Shown: positions 14,401 through 23,382 of the stretch, piece by piece
Layout: every line of letters starts with the position of its first letter
How positions within the stretch are numbered: position 1 is the first letter of the stretch
Origin: Orlajensenia stereocauli
Lineage (GTDB): Bacteria > Actinomycetota > Actinomycetes > Actinomycetales > Microbacteriaceae
Assembly: GCF_039548895.1 (NCBI RefSeq)
Contig: NZ_JBCLVG010000002.1
Strand: one strand, 5' to 3'
Length of the DNA: 64,000 bases
Position numbers and translations under genes: made by a program
Notes under the pieces: model-generated
What the model saw: only the letters and a program-made list of their open reading frames with translations
Told to the model about the DNA's origin: nothing
Databases searched by the model: none

Positions 14401-15420
14401 ATGGACCCCGTCGAAGCCCTCGAGGAGATCGCGTTCAGGCTCGAGCGAGAGCTCGCCTCGCGCTACAAGTCGAAGGCGTTCCGCAAGGCCGCCGGCATCA
14501 TCGAGCCGCTGGGCGCTGCCGAGGTCGCGGCGCAGGTGGCCGACGGTCGGCTGAAGCGCACGCCCGGCATCGGCGCGACGACCTACGCCGTCATCGAGCA
14601 GGCGGCCGACGGCCGGGTGCCCGACTACCTCGCCGACCTGCGCGAGCGCGATGCGGCGACGGATGCGCCGGCCGGGTCGCTCCGAACCAAGCTGCGCGGC
14701 GACCTGCACAGCCACACCGAGTGGTCCGACGGTACGACGAGCATCGAGACGATGGCCCGCGCTGCCGAGGCGCTCGGGCACGAGTACCTCGTGATCAGCG
14801 ACCACTCGCCGAATCTCAAGGTGGCCAGAGGGCTCACGGCCGAGCGGCTCGGCGAGCAGCTCGAGACCATCGAGGCGCTCGACGTGCACGGCAGCGGCAT
14901 CCGTCTGCTCACCGGGATCGAGGTCGACATCCTCGTCGACGGAACCCTCGACCAGACCCCCGAGATGCTCGGCCAGCTCGACGTCGTCGTCGCCTCGGTG
15001 CATTCGAAGCTGCGGGCGGATGCCGCCACCATGACGAGACGGATGCTGGGCGGCGTCACGAACCCGCGCACGAACGTGCTCGGCCACTGCACCGGGCGCC
15101 TCGTGCAGGGCTCGCGCGGAACCCGGCCGCAGTCCGAGTTCGACGCCCGCCGCGTGTTCGAGGCGTGCGCGGAGAACTCGGTCGCGGTGGAGATCAACTC
15201 GCGGCCCGAGCGGCAGGATCCGCCCGATGAGCTGATCGCCCTGGCGCTGGAGATCGGCTGCCTGTTCAGCATCGACAGCGACGCCCATGCTCCAGGACAA
15301 CTCGGGCTGCTCGACCTGGGGGCAGCGCGGGCGGAGAAGGCCGGGGTTCCGGCGGAGCGCGTGGTGAACACCTGGCCGGTTGAGAAGCTGCTGGAGTGGG
15401 CGCGGCCCACCGATCGCTGA
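14401..15420 (+). CDS. PHP-domain metal-dependent phosphoesterase with PolX-like N-terminal helical domain
   Basis: 339 aa. Residues 1-80 resemble the 8-kDa/HhH region of PolX-type DNA polymerases (YKSKAFRKAAGIIEPLG, then TPGIGATTYAVIEQ). From about residue 98 runs a PHP domain with GDLHSHTEWSDGT, ISDHSPNLKVARGL, GIEVDIL, ASVHSKL, GHCTGR and FSIDSDAHAPGQLG, supplying the His/Asp/Glu metal ligands. The palm/finger polymerase part of full-length PolX (about 570 aa) is absent, so this is not a polymerase. A nucleotide or nucleic-acid phosphoesterase, perhaps a 3'-end processing enzyme, is plausible. It stands alone, 206 nt after arsC; that gap shows nothing definite. Confidence 0.82.
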   Translation: MDPVEALEEIAFRLERELASRYKSKAFRKAAGIIEPLGAAEVAAQVADGRLKRTPGIGATTYAVIEQAADGRVPDYLADLRERDAATDAPAGSLRTKLRGDLHSHTEWSDGTTSIETMARAAEALGHEYLVISDHSPNLKVARGLTAERLGEQLETIEALDVHGSGIRLLTGIEVDILVDGTLDQTPEMLGQLDVVVASVHSKLRADAATMTRRMLGGVTNPRTNVLGHCTGRLVQGSRGTRPQSEFDARRVFEACAENSVAVEINSRPERQDPPDELIALALEIGCLFSIDSDAHAPGQLGLLDLGAARAEKAGVPAERVVNTWPVEKLLEWARPTDR

Positions 15421-15441
15421 CAGAGGCACTCGGCGAGAGAG

Positions 15442-15579
15442 CCGTTCGCTGAGGCCCGGACGGAGTCCGCGGTCGAAGCGGGTGGGGTCCGCGTGTACCT
15501 GGTTCGCTTCGAGCGGTCGCTGCGCTCGGCCCTCAGCGAGCGGGTGGCCTCCTGCGCTCGGCCCTCAGTGAGCGGGTGG
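15442..15579. repeat. Copies of dispersed element GGCCTCAGYGAGCGG, including a 28-bp tandem duplication
   Basis: In the 236-nt gap before the Mo-cofactor gene, a 28-nt unit starting CTGCGCTCGGCCCTCAG occurs at 15520-15547 and 15552-15579 with one difference (C/T). An inverted copy of the core lies at 15442-15459 (CCGTTCGCTGAGGCCCGG). The same core recurs near 34841, 47015 and 56023. Confidence 0.65.
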
Positions 15580-15656
15580 GATCCGTTCGCCCTCCCGCTC
15601 CGAACACTCACTAGCGGGTGATCCATCTCCCGCGACGAGTGGATGCGGAGAGCGAC

Positions 15657-17300
15657 ATGGCGAACGACAAGCGCCACCCCCGGAAGCGTTTCTGGGCCTG
15701 GAGCGCGCTCGCCGGACTCGTGAGCGCTGCGGCCTTCCTGGCCTCGGCCGAGTTGATCGCGCTCATCTTCGCCCGTGAGGGCAGCCCCATCCTGGCCGTC
15801 GGATCGTTCGTGATCGACATCGTCCCGCGCTGGGCCAAGGAATTCGCCATCGAGACCTTCGGCGCCAACGACAAGCTCTTCCTGTTGCTCGGCCTCGCCT
15901 TCGGGGTGGCCGTCGCCGCCGCCGTCGCCGGTGTGCTGCAGTTCCTGCGTCCGCCGCTCGGCGTCATCGCGCTCGGCCTCGCCGGCGTGCTCTCGACGGC
16001 GGCCATCGTGACGCGCGCCGGCGCCACGGCCCTTGCCTGGCTGCCGCCGGTCGTCGGCACCATCGTGGGCTCCGTCATCCTCTGGCTGCTCATCACCAGG
16101 CTCCGCTCGTGGCGCGACGACGTGGTGGCGTCGCGCCGCGATGCGGTTTCGGTGACGGATACCGCGGACACCAGCCCCCCGGCATCCGGAGCAGCGTCCG
16201 CAACCCCGACGACCGCCGCCCAGAAGGGCCCGCTCGACCGCCGCAGCTTCTTCCGCCTGCTCGGCATCACGGCAGCCGGCGCGGCCATCGTGGGCGTCGG
16301 CGCCCGCGTGGTGAACGTGACGACGGGGTCCATCGACGCCGTGCGCAACGCGCTCAAGCTGCCCGCCGCCCAGGAGAAGGTGATGATCCCGGATGGCGCC
16401 GACCTCGACATCCCCGGCATCTCGCCGCTGTACACCGGCAACGCGGACTTCTACCGCGTCGACACTGCGCTCACGGTACCGAGCATCGATCCGGACGCGT
16501 GGCGCCTCACGATCGACGGCATGGTGGGCGAGAAGATCGAGCTGAGCTTCGACGACCTCGTGGCCATGGGCCTCAACGAGTACTCGATCACGCTCACCTG
16601 CGTCTCGAACGAGGTCGGCGGCGACCTGCTCGGCACGGCGAAGTGGCTGGGCATCCCCGTGCGCGATGTGCTGAAGAAGGCGGCACCGAAGTCGGGCGCC
16701 GACATGGTGCTCTCGCGCAGCATCGACGGATTCACGGCCAGCACACCGCTCGCCTCGCTCACCGACCCGAACCTCGACGCGATCCTCGCGGTGGGCATGA
16801 ACGGCGAGCCGCTCCCGCTCGAGCACGGCTTCCCCGTGCGGATGGTCGTCCCGGGCCTCTACGGCTACGTCTCGGCGACCAAGTGGCTGACCGAACTCAA
16901 GGTCACCACCTTCGCGAAGGACGAGGCCTACTGGACCCCGCGTGGGTACAGCGCGAAGGCTCCGATCAAGTTCTCGTCGCGCATCGACACCCCTCGTCTC
17001 GACAAGGCCATCGATGCCGGTCCGATCAAGGTCGCCGGCGTCGCCTGGGCGCAGACCGTGGGCATCGAGCAGGTCGACGTGAAGATCGACGACAACGACT
17101 GGCAGAAGGCCACTCTCTCGGTGCCGGTCAACGTCGACACCTGGGTGCAGTGGTACGTCGACTGGGAGGCCACCCCCGGCACGCACTACGTCACGGTGCG
17201 GGCGACCGACAAGAACGGCAAGCAGCAGGCCGAGAAGCGCGCACCCATCGCCCCCGATGGTTCGAGCGGCCTGCAGAAGACCCTGATCAGGGTGAACTAG
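15657..17300 (+). CDS. Membrane-anchored molybdopterin-dependent oxidoreductase (sulfite-oxidase/YedY-like fold)
   Basis: 547 aa; ATG at 15657 preceded by CGGAG. The first ~150 residues hold about four membrane helices. A Ser/Thr/Pro linker leads to an internal twin-arginine-like motif (LDRRSFFRLLGI, RR near residue 195) and another hydrophobic helix. The oxidoreductase Mo-cofactor domain follows (about 250-450), with the presumed Mo-ligand Cys in LTCVSNEVGGDL and an Arg/Gly-rich pterin pocket. The C-terminal ~95 residues are a Mo-co dimerisation domain (Ig-like). It would act outside the membrane on an S- or N-oxide type substrate that I cannot name. No haem subunit gene is adjacent. Confidence 0.88.
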   Translation: MANDKRHPRKRFWAWSALAGLVSAAAFLASAELIALIFAREGSPILAVGSFVIDIVPRWAKEFAIETFGANDKLFLLLGLAFGVAVAAAVAGVLQFLRPPLGVIALGLAGVLSTAAIVTRAGATALAWLPPVVGTIVGSVILWLLITRLRSWRDDVVASRRDAVSVTDTADTSPPASGAASATPTTAAQKGPLDRRSFFRLLGITAAGAAIVGVGARVVNVTTGSIDAVRNALKLPAAQEKVMIPDGADLDIPGISPLYTGNADFYRVDTALTVPSIDPDAWRLTIDGMVGEKIELSFDDLVAMGLNEYSITLTCVSNEVGGDLLGTAKWLGIPVRDVLKKAAPKSGADMVLSRSIDGFTASTPLASLTDPNLDAILAVGMNGEPLPLEHGFPVRMVVPGLYGYVSATKWLTELKVTTFAKDEAYWTPRGYSAKAPIKFSSRIDTPRLDKAIDAGPIKVAGVAWAQTVGIEQVDVKIDDNDWQKATLSVPVNVDTWVQWYVDWEATPGTHYVTVRATDKNGKQQAEKRAPIAPDGSSGLQKTLIRVN

Positions 17301-17354
17301 GTCGAGCTCCGAGACAGATGCCGCGAAGAGGTGACAGTGATGACGAAAAGGATC

Positions 17355-17912
17355 TCAGCGCAGCGGCGCCAGGCCCTCGGCCAGCGTCTGCAACTCATCG
17401 AGCTCCTTGCGGATGATCGCCGACTCCTTCTCCTGCGCGACGAACACGCCGTCGACGACCTGCCTGCCGCCGAAGGTCAGCTCGACGTTCGCGCCGACAC
17501 GGATCATGCCGAGGCTCGCCAGCACCGGAAGCAGGGCGACTACACCACGGGTGCCTGACGACACCCCGCCGTAGCTCACGAACCCGACGGGCTTCCTCCA
17601 CCACTCCTGGTTGAGGAAGTCGATCGCGTTTTTGAGTGCCGGGGAGGAGCTGTAGTTGTACTCCGGTGTGACGAGGAGGAAGGCATCCGCTGCGTCGACC
17701 CGCTCACTCCACGCGATCGTGTGCTGCTTCGTGTACTGCCGCAACCGCGGGTGGTTCGGTTCGTCCATGAAGGGCAGGCCGAGCTCGAGCAGGTCGACGA
17801 AGTCGACGTCGAAGCCGCCGTGCTCGATCGCCTGATCGCGCACCCATTCGGCGATCGGCAGCCCCACACGACCCGGTCGCACGCTGCCGACGATGATCAT
17901 CAGTCTGGTCAT
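17355..17912 (-). CDS. NAD(P)H-dependent FMN reductase family protein
   Basis: 185 aa flavodoxin-like fold. The FMN phosphate loop is GSVRPGRVG near residues 9-17, and the ring-binding loop is PEYNYSSSPALKNAIDFL around residue 82-100. Start ATG at 17912 has GGGGGA upstream. Members reduce FMN, quinones or azo compounds with NAD(P)H. It converges on the Mo-oxidoreductase gene, 54 nt apart, so the two are not co-transcribed. Physiological substrate unknown. Confidence 0.88.
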   Translation of the reverse strand: MTRLMIIVGSVRPGRVGLPIAEWVRDQAIEHGGFDVDFVDLLELGLPFMDEPNHPRLRQYTKQHTIAWSERVDAADAFLLVTPEYNYSSSPALKNAIDFLNQEWWRKPVGFVSYGGVSSGTRGVVALLPVLASLGMIRVGANVELTFGGRQVVDGVFVAQEKESAIIRKELDELQTLAEGLAPLR

Positions 17913-18051
17913 GGATCCCCCTCGAACGGATGCCTCGACACTATGCCCCTGCCCACCGTTCATCCCCCACGGTGATCACCGCGCGGCCGGGTCGCCGCAG
18001 GTCGGACTCGTCGGCGGCAAGGGTCACGGCGATTCGGCTGGGGCACCGGTG

Positions 18052-18924
18052 TCAAGCTCCGAGCAGGGAATCAAGAGACGGGTGCAGGTGCTTCGTCGTG
18101 AGCACCGTGGCGGCGTGGGCGGCTCCGGCGCGAAGGGCGGCATCGACGTCGGCTCCGGTGAGGCTGGCGTCGAGCACGGCCGACATGAATGCGTCGCCCG
18201 CTCCGTTCGTGTCGCGCACGACCACGGGAACGGCGGCGACCTCGTGGCGCTGGATCCCCTGGCCGGATGCGGACACCGCGATCGCGCCTCGCGCTCCCAG
18301 AGTGCAGACAGCGAGGCTCGCCCCCGCGATGACCGTCGCCTCGAGGAAATCCCACGGGTCGCCCGGGAGGCGATCGGCATTGAGGAAGACGGCGTCGGCG
18401 GCCTCGAGGAACGGGCGGTGGAACTCGCTCTCGCCGTCGTAGTCGTGCAGGTCGGTCCAGATCGGAACGCCGGTGGCGCTGGCCGCCGGAAGCAGGTCGC
18501 GGCTGCGCACCGAGAGGTCGAGCACGAGGGCTGCCGCATCCGTCATCGCCGTCGTCAGTTCGTCGTCGGTGGACGCACCGGGCGAGGTGGGCGACGACAG
18601 GTAGAGCGAGACGCGTTCGCCGGCGCGGGTCATGAGGTTGACATGGCGCTCGGTGGCGTCGGCTTCGGGGGCGAGCAGACGGATGCCGCTCTCGGTGAGC
18701 ACACGACGCACGCGCTCGCCGTCGGGGTCGGTGCCGAGGAGGGTGTGCAGCACCACGTCGCGGCCGAGCCCGACGAGCCCGAGCGCCTTGCCGGCCGAGG
18801 TGCCGCCCAGGGTCTCGTACTCCTCGATGGCGAACTGCATGTGCGGAACGGGCTCGGGCAGGTGGTCGAGGTAGACCAGGCGGTTCCAGGACGCCGGTCC
18901 TGAGATGAAGACGTGCTCGACCAT
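18052..18924 (-). CDS. PfkB-family carbohydrate kinase (ribokinase-like)
   Basis: 290 aa; ATG at 18924 preceded by GGGAGG. The first signature region is GGTSAGKALGLVGLG near residue 40, and the second, with the catalytic Asp, is DTNGAGDAFMSAVLDA near residue 241. ATP would phosphorylate a furanose-type sugar or nucleoside. It lies 57 nt downstream of the GH43 lipoprotein gene on the same strand, so it is probably the last gene of the sugar-import transcript and phosphorylates the imported sugar. Which sugar cannot be read from the sequence. Confidence 0.85.
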   Translation of the reverse strand: MVEHVFISGPASWNRLVYLDHLPEPVPHMQFAIEEYETLGGTSAGKALGLVGLGRDVVLHTLLGTDPDGERVRRVLTESGIRLLAPEADATERHVNLMTRAGERVSLYLSSPTSPGASTDDELTTAMTDAAALVLDLSVRSRDLLPAASATGVPIWTDLHDYDGESEFHRPFLEAADAVFLNADRLPGDPWDFLEATVIAGASLAVCTLGARGAIAVSASGQGIQRHEVAAVPVVVRDTNGAGDAFMSAVLDASLTGADVDAALRAGAAHAATVLTTKHLHPSLDSLLGA

Positions 18925-18981
18925 GCTGCCTCCCGATGTCGGCCGCCGACCGGCCATATCGAGAGTAGCGGGGCGGTCGGT

Positions 18982-20010
18982 TCAGGGGAGCACGATGCGC
19001 GGGACGTCGCCGTCCCACTCGATCGGGGCCGTGTTCATTCCGCGGTAGATGTAGTTCTCGTCCCACGAGTGGAACACGAGGGTGTCGCCGTCGTCATCGA
19101 CGATGATGTCCTGGCCACCGGGCCCGCGGAAGGCGTCGTTGCTCGACGCCGTCGTCAGGAGGGGTTCGGGCTGCTTGGTGTACGGACCGGCGATGGTCGG
19201 AGCCGTGGCGACGCCCATGGCATAGTCGTCGCCGCCGTAGTCGTTCGCCGAGTACAGCAGCACGTAGGCGTCACCGTGTCGCACCAGCGTCGGGGCCTCG
19301 ACGAGGTCTCCCTCCCAGGCCTCCGTCTGCTTCATCAGGCGCACCGGATCACCCTCGACGGCGAGCCCGTCGGCCGAGAGCGTCGACAACTGGAGCCAGG
19401 TGTCGAGCCCGCAGCAGTTGCCGTCGTTCTTCCACACGAGGTAGGGCGAGCCGTCGACATCCGTGAATGTGCTCGCATCGATGGCTCCGCCGTCGTCGAA
19501 GGGGCAGATGATCGGCTCCGTGCCCTGAGGCGTGTACGGCCCGGTCGGAGCCTCGCTCGTGGCCACGCCGATGCACTGCTTGCCCGTCGCCGTGTGCTCA
19601 GCGGTGAAGTACAGGAGATAGCCGCCCCCCGGCGCTGCTGACACGTCGGGCGCCCACGTGCGTCCGGCGCTCGCCCATGACGGCAGCACGGGGAGGGCGT
19701 CATCCGTCGACACGGTCCAGCTCGCGAGGTCGGTGGACGTCGCCCACTGCAGGTTGAGCCCGGGCGAGTTCGTGGCGAAGGCGATGTAGCCGTCGTCGGT
19801 CGTGAGTACGTCGGGGTCGGGGAAGTCCTGGTCGATCACGAAGGAGCTCGACGATGCGTCGTCGGTCGTGGCGTCGGATGCTGCATCCGGTGCCGTCGGG
19901 GAGTCGGATGCCGCGCAGCCGCCGAGTCCCATCGCGACACAGCCCGCGACGGCGACGGCGACGAGCTTCGAGCGGGCGGTGAGGCCGCCGCCCGCTCCGT
20001 GCCGTCTCAT
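18982..20010 (-). CDS. Glycoside hydrolase family 43 lipoprotein (arabinanase/arabinofuranosidase/xylosidase type)
   Basis: 342 aa from ATG 20010, overlapping the permease stop by ATGA. Signal peptide with lipobox GLGGC near residue 31, then a Ser/Asp/Thr linker. The five-bladed propeller begins with the catalytic-base motif DQDFPDPDVL, has the pKa-modulating Asp in WAPDVSAAPGG, and the acid Glu in DLVEAPTLVR. It would release arabinose or xylose residues at the cell surface to feed the adjacent ABC importer. GH43 specificities cannot be separated by eye. Membership of the LacI-controlled operon supports a plant-glycan role. Confidence 0.87.
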   Translation of the reverse strand: MRRHGAGGGLTARSKLVAVAVAGCVAMGLGGCAASDSPTAPDAASDATTDDASSSSFVIDQDFPDPDVLTTDDGYIAFATNSPGLNLQWATSTDLASWTVSTDDALPVLPSWASAGRTWAPDVSAAPGGGYLLYFTAEHTATGKQCIGVATSEAPTGPYTPQGTEPIICPFDDGGAIDASTFTDVDGSPYLVWKNDGNCCGLDTWLQLSTLSADGLAVEGDPVRLMKQTEAWEGDLVEAPTLVRHGDAYVLLYSANDYGGDDYAMGVATAPTIAGPYTKQPEPLLTTASSNDAFRGPGGQDIIVDDDGDTLVFHSWDENYIYRGMNTAPIEWDGDVPRIVLP

Positions 20011-20903
20011 CCCTTCACGGCCGCGCCGGCGACGGACTCCACGATCTGCTTCTGTGCGATGCCGAAGAGGATGAGCACGGGAACCGAGGCGATCACGGCG
20101 CCGGCCATGACGATGGCGAAGTGCGTCGAGTAGGCCCCCTGCAGCATCGAGAGGCCCGGCTGCAGTGTCATGTTCTCGGGCGAGAGCAGGACGTAGACCG
20201 GCCACAGGAAGTCGTTCCAGTTGTTCAGGAACGACAGCACGGCCAGCGTCGCCAGAGCAGGGCGGGCCAACGGCAGCACCACCTGGAAGAAGATGCGGAA
20301 GTCACCGGCTCCGTCGATGCGAGCTGCCTCTTCGATCTCCACGGGCAGGCCTACGAAGAACTGCCTGAGGAAGAAGATCCCGAACGCTCCCGCCGCGCCC
20401 GGCACGGTGATGGCCAGCACGGTGTCGAGCCAGCCCAGGTTCTGCACGATGAGGTAGTTGGGGATCAGGAAGACCACCGGTGGAACCAGGAGCGTGGCGA
20501 TGATCACGCCGAAGACGACCTTCTTGCCGGCGAAGTCGAGTCGCGCCAGCGCATAGGCGCCCATGGAGGCCGTCACGAGGATCAGGACCGTCTGGATGGT
20601 GGCCGCCAGGAAGCTGTTCCAGAGCCAGAGGAAGATCGGCTGCTGTCCGCTGGCCAGCGTCGTGTACGCGTCGAGCGAGATCGGGCTCGGCAGCGTGTAC
20701 GGGTTGCGCACGGCATCCGCGTCGGTCTTGAACGAGGTGATGAGCATCCACACCAGCGGCAGCACGATGGCCAGCGCCAGGAGGATGAGCACGATGTACA
20801 AGACGACCTGGGCCGTCGCCCTGCGGCCGGAACCGGGTCGCTTCGGCGTCGGGCGCCGCTGAGGGGTGGCTGCATCGGTGCGGTCGATGGTGGTTGTCGT
20901 CAT
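20007..20903 (-). CDS. Carbohydrate ABC transporter permease (MalG-type)
   Basis: 298 aa, six predicted membrane helices, with the permease EAA loop EEAARIDGAGDFRIFFQVVLPLARP that docks the ATPase. The N-terminal ~30 residues are charged and cytoplasmic. It overlaps the previous permease (ATGA) and the GH43 gene (ATGA). It pairs with the MalF-type permease to import an oligosaccharide or sugar. No ATP-binding subunit is encoded here; actinobacteria often share one MsiK-type ATPase among several importers. Confidence 0.95.
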   Translation of the reverse strand: MTTTTIDRTDAATPQRRPTPKRPGSGRRATAQVVLYIVLILLALAIVLPLVWMLITSFKTDADAVRNPYTLPSPISLDAYTTLASGQQPIFLWLWNSFLAATIQTVLILVTASMGAYALARLDFAGKKVVFGVIIATLLVPPVVFLIPNYLIVQNLGWLDTVLAITVPGAAGAFGIFFLRQFFVGLPVEIEEAARIDGAGDFRIFFQVVLPLARPALATLAVLSFLNNWNDFLWPVYVLLSPENMTLQPGLSMLQGAYSTHFAIVMAGAVIASVPVLILFGIAQKQIVESVAGAAVKG

Positions 20904-21877
20904 GAGACGCCCTCCTCGGTCCGCTCGCGCTGAATCCGGAAGTTGATGATGCTGATGATGGCGAGGAAGGCGAAGAGCACGTAGCTCATGGCCGCTGCCG
21001 GAGCCATGTTGTTCTGCGACAGACCCTGATCGGCGATGTACATGATGGCCGTGCGGGTGGCGTTGCCCGGTCCACCCTTGGTGAGCAGGTAGGACTGCCC
21101 GAACATGTTGGCCGACGCGAGGATCGTGGTGGTGAAGATGAAGAGCATCACCGGGCGCAGTCCCGGCATTGTCACGCTGACGAACTTCCGATATGCGCCG
21201 GCGCCGTCGATGGACGCGGCCTCGTAGAGGTCGGTGTTGATGCCCTTGAGGCCCGCGAGGAAGATGATCGTGTTCAGTCCCATCGTCCACCACACGGTGA
21301 CGCCGATGAGGGAGTACCAGGCCCAGGGGACGTCCACCGTCCAGGGGAGGTTGTCGGGAAGTCCGATCAGTCCCAGCAGGTGGTTGAGGATGCCGGACTG
21401 CGTGTCGAGGATGTATCCCCAGACGAGGCCGATCACGGCGACACCCAGCACGTAGGGCGCGAAGAAGATGGTGCGGAACGTCGCGGACCCGCGGATGCGC
21501 TGGTTGAGCAGGATCGCCACCAGCAGCGGAACGATGATCAGGAGGGGCACGCTGCCGACGACGAAGATGGCGGTGGCGCCCATGGAACGCCAGAAGTCCG
21601 ACCCTGCGGCTCCGAACAGGTCGATGTAGTTCTGCAGCCCCACGAAGTGCTGAACGTCGCGGAACGGGCTCCAGTCGGTGAGGCTCATCCAGAGACCGAA
21701 CACTGCGGGAGCCGCGACGAAGGCGATGAACAGGATCAGGAAGGGCGCCAGGAAGAGATAGGCGATGAGCGTCTTGCGGCGGCGGGCGGCCGGGCGGCCG
21801 TTCGCCCGCACGGGGGCCGGCCCCCCAGCGCCTTCGCGCTGAGGGGCGACCGCCGCAGTGGTGATGAGGTTACTCAC
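20900..21877 (-). CDS. Carbohydrate ABC transporter permease (MalF-type)
   Basis: 325 aa, GTG start. Six membrane segments (first at about residues 37-60) and EAA loop YEAASIDGAGAYRKFVSVTMPGLRP. The start overlaps the end of the substrate-binding-protein gene by 8 nt, indicating translational coupling. It forms the heterodimeric channel with the downstream MalG-type subunit. Confidence 0.95.
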   Translation of the reverse strand: MSNLITTAAVAPQREGAGGPAPVRANGRPAARRRKTLIAYLFLAPFLILFIAFVAAPAVFGLWMSLTDWSPFRDVQHFVGLQNYIDLFGAAGSDFWRSMGATAIFVVGSVPLLIIVPLLVAILLNQRIRGSATFRTIFFAPYVLGVAVIGLVWGYILDTQSGILNHLLGLIGLPDNLPWTVDVPWAWYSLIGVTVWWTMGLNTIIFLAGLKGINTDLYEAASIDGAGAYRKFVSVTMPGLRPVMLFIFTTTILASANMFGQSYLLTKGGPGNATRTAIMYIADQGLSQNNMAPAAAMSYVLFAFLAIISIINFRIQRERTEEGVS

Positions 21878-23177
21878 CGTACTTCGCCTGGTTCTGCTTC
21901 AAGATCTGGTTCACCTTGTCGGCGCCGTCGTCCAGAGCCTCCTTCGGAGTCTTCTTGCCCGTGAGGGCGTTGTTCAAGGCCGTCGTGATCTCGGCGTTCG
22001 CCTCGGAGATGCCGGGGGCGACGGTCTCGTAGTGGGCGTAGTCGAGCTGGTCCATGAACGGCTTCAGGTTCGGGTACTTCTCAAGCAGGGCCGGGTCATC
22101 CCGCACGGTGTTGTCTGCGGGGAGCTCGCCCGTCTCCGCCCATCCGGCGGAGTTGTCGTTCATCCACTTCACGAACGTGGCAGCCGCCGCGGTCTTGTTC
22201 TCGTCCTGGCCCTTGTTGGCCGGGAAGACCCAGTGGGTGGAACTCGACCACACGGCCTTCTCCGTTCCGATCTGCGGAACGGGGGCGGCCTCCCAGTTCA
22301 GTCCCTCGAACGCGGAGTTCGTGGTCTGCCAGACGCCGTTCCAGTTGTAGGCGGTCTGCCCGGCGAGCAGTCCCTTGATGTTGCCGTCCTGGGCGACGTT
22401 GGCGGGGCTGTACCCGTCGGCGACGAGGTCGGTCATCCAGGTGAGAGCCTCGACGCCGGCCTCGGAGTTGAAGGTCGCCTCGGTGACATCCTCGTTGTAG
22501 AGCTCGCCGCCGAACTGCCAGACCAGGGACTGGAACTCGAAGGTTCCCGTGAACACGTATCCGTCCACCCATTCACCCTGGACTCCGGCACCCTTGAGGG
22601 CCTCCAGTGCTGCCGTGTACGAGGCCTTGTCGGTGGGGATCTCGGTGACGCCACCCTTGGCCGCCACGTCCTTGTTCACGTAGAGACCCAGCGGCGTCAC
22701 GCTCCACGGCACGGCATACTGGGCGTCCTTGTAGTTGCCCTTGTCGAAGACTCCCTTGGGGAAGTCCTCGGCCGTGTAGCCGAGGCTCGCGACGATGTCG
22801 TCGCTCTGCAGGAGCAGCTTCTGGGCTGCGTAGGTGGCGAGGTCGTCTCCGTGCAGTACGGCGACATCAGGTCCCTTGCCTGCCTTGATGGCCAGCGGCA
22901 TCTTCGAGGTGATGTCCGCCCATTCCTGCGGCACGTTCTTGACCACGATGTTGTCGTGCTCGGCGTTGAACTTCTCGATCAGCTTGGGAACCAGGACCGG
23001 GGCCGCGCCGCCGGTCCATCCGTTCCAGAACGAGATGTCGACCTTGGGACCGGTGTATTCTCCGTCGCCCGAGACGGAGGTGCTCCCGCCGCCCGACGAT
23101 CCGCAGCCGGTCAGTGCGACGCCGATCGCGAGCGCGATGCCCGCTCCGATCGCGCGCCGTGCCCATGGCTTGTTCAT
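21870..23177 (-). CDS. Extracellular sugar-binding lipoprotein (family 1 solute-binding protein)
   Basis: 435 aa. Signal peptide with lipobox LTGCGSS (Cys near residue 25) and a Gly/Ser linker, followed by a type-II periplasmic-binding fold starting VDISFWNGWTGG, a pattern typical of oligosaccharide binders. RBS GGAGAG sits before the ATG. It is the first gene of the import operon and so the most highly expressed. Upstream is a near-consensus promoter with the LacI operator in its spacer. Ligand unknown; GH43 and GH2 neighbours suggest plant-derived oligosaccharides. Confidence 0.95.
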   Translation of the reverse strand: MNKPWARRAIGAGIALAIGVALTGCGSSGGGSTSVSGDGEYTGPKVDISFWNGWTGGAAPVLVPKLIEKFNAEHDNIVVKNVPQEWADITSKMPLAIKAGKGPDVAVLHGDDLATYAAQKLLLQSDDIVASLGYTAEDFPKGVFDKGNYKDAQYAVPWSVTPLGLYVNKDVAAKGGVTEIPTDKASYTAALEALKGAGVQGEWVDGYVFTGTFEFQSLVWQFGGELYNEDVTEATFNSEAGVEALTWMTDLVADGYSPANVAQDGNIKGLLAGQTAYNWNGVWQTTNSAFEGLNWEAAPVPQIGTEKAVWSSSTHWVFPANKGQDENKTAAAATFVKWMNDNSAGWAETGELPADNTVRDDPALLEKYPNLKPFMDQLDYAHYETVAPGISEANAEITTALNNALTGKKTPKEALDDGADKVNQILKQNQAKYGE

Positions 23178-23255
23178 GCGATTGCTCTCCTTTGAGTATC
23201 TGCCCGGCTGTGGCCGAACGGGTCACCGACGCGGAAGCGCCTGTCGACATCGGGA

Positions 23256-23284
23256 AATTTACAGCGCTAGAAGTTTGATGTCAA
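23256..23284 (-). promoter_or_regulatory. Promoter of the sugar-import operon with embedded LacI operator
   Basis: On the minus strand TTGACA (23279-23284), a 17-nt spacer and TAAATT (23256-23261) form a near-consensus sigma-A promoter. The half-palindrome TTTACAGCGCT (plus strand 23258-23268) lies across the -10 box and spacer. The same core occurs before the GH2 gene at 24416. A LacI repressor bound here would occlude RNA polymerase. Confidence 0.75.
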
Positions 23285-23382
23285 GGCGCTTGCGTTTCTT
23301 CGATCGACGTGGGTGCGTCGGGCGATAGAGTCGTGCCAGACCGCGGCGATCGCCGGATGCGGGTCGCTCCGGAGGGAAATCG

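Noticed and set aside
14625..17186. 853-codon minus-strand ORF opposite the PHP and Mo-enzyme genes
   Set aside because: Spans two genuine plus-strand genes and their gap; Arg/His/Asp-rich shadow with no motif.
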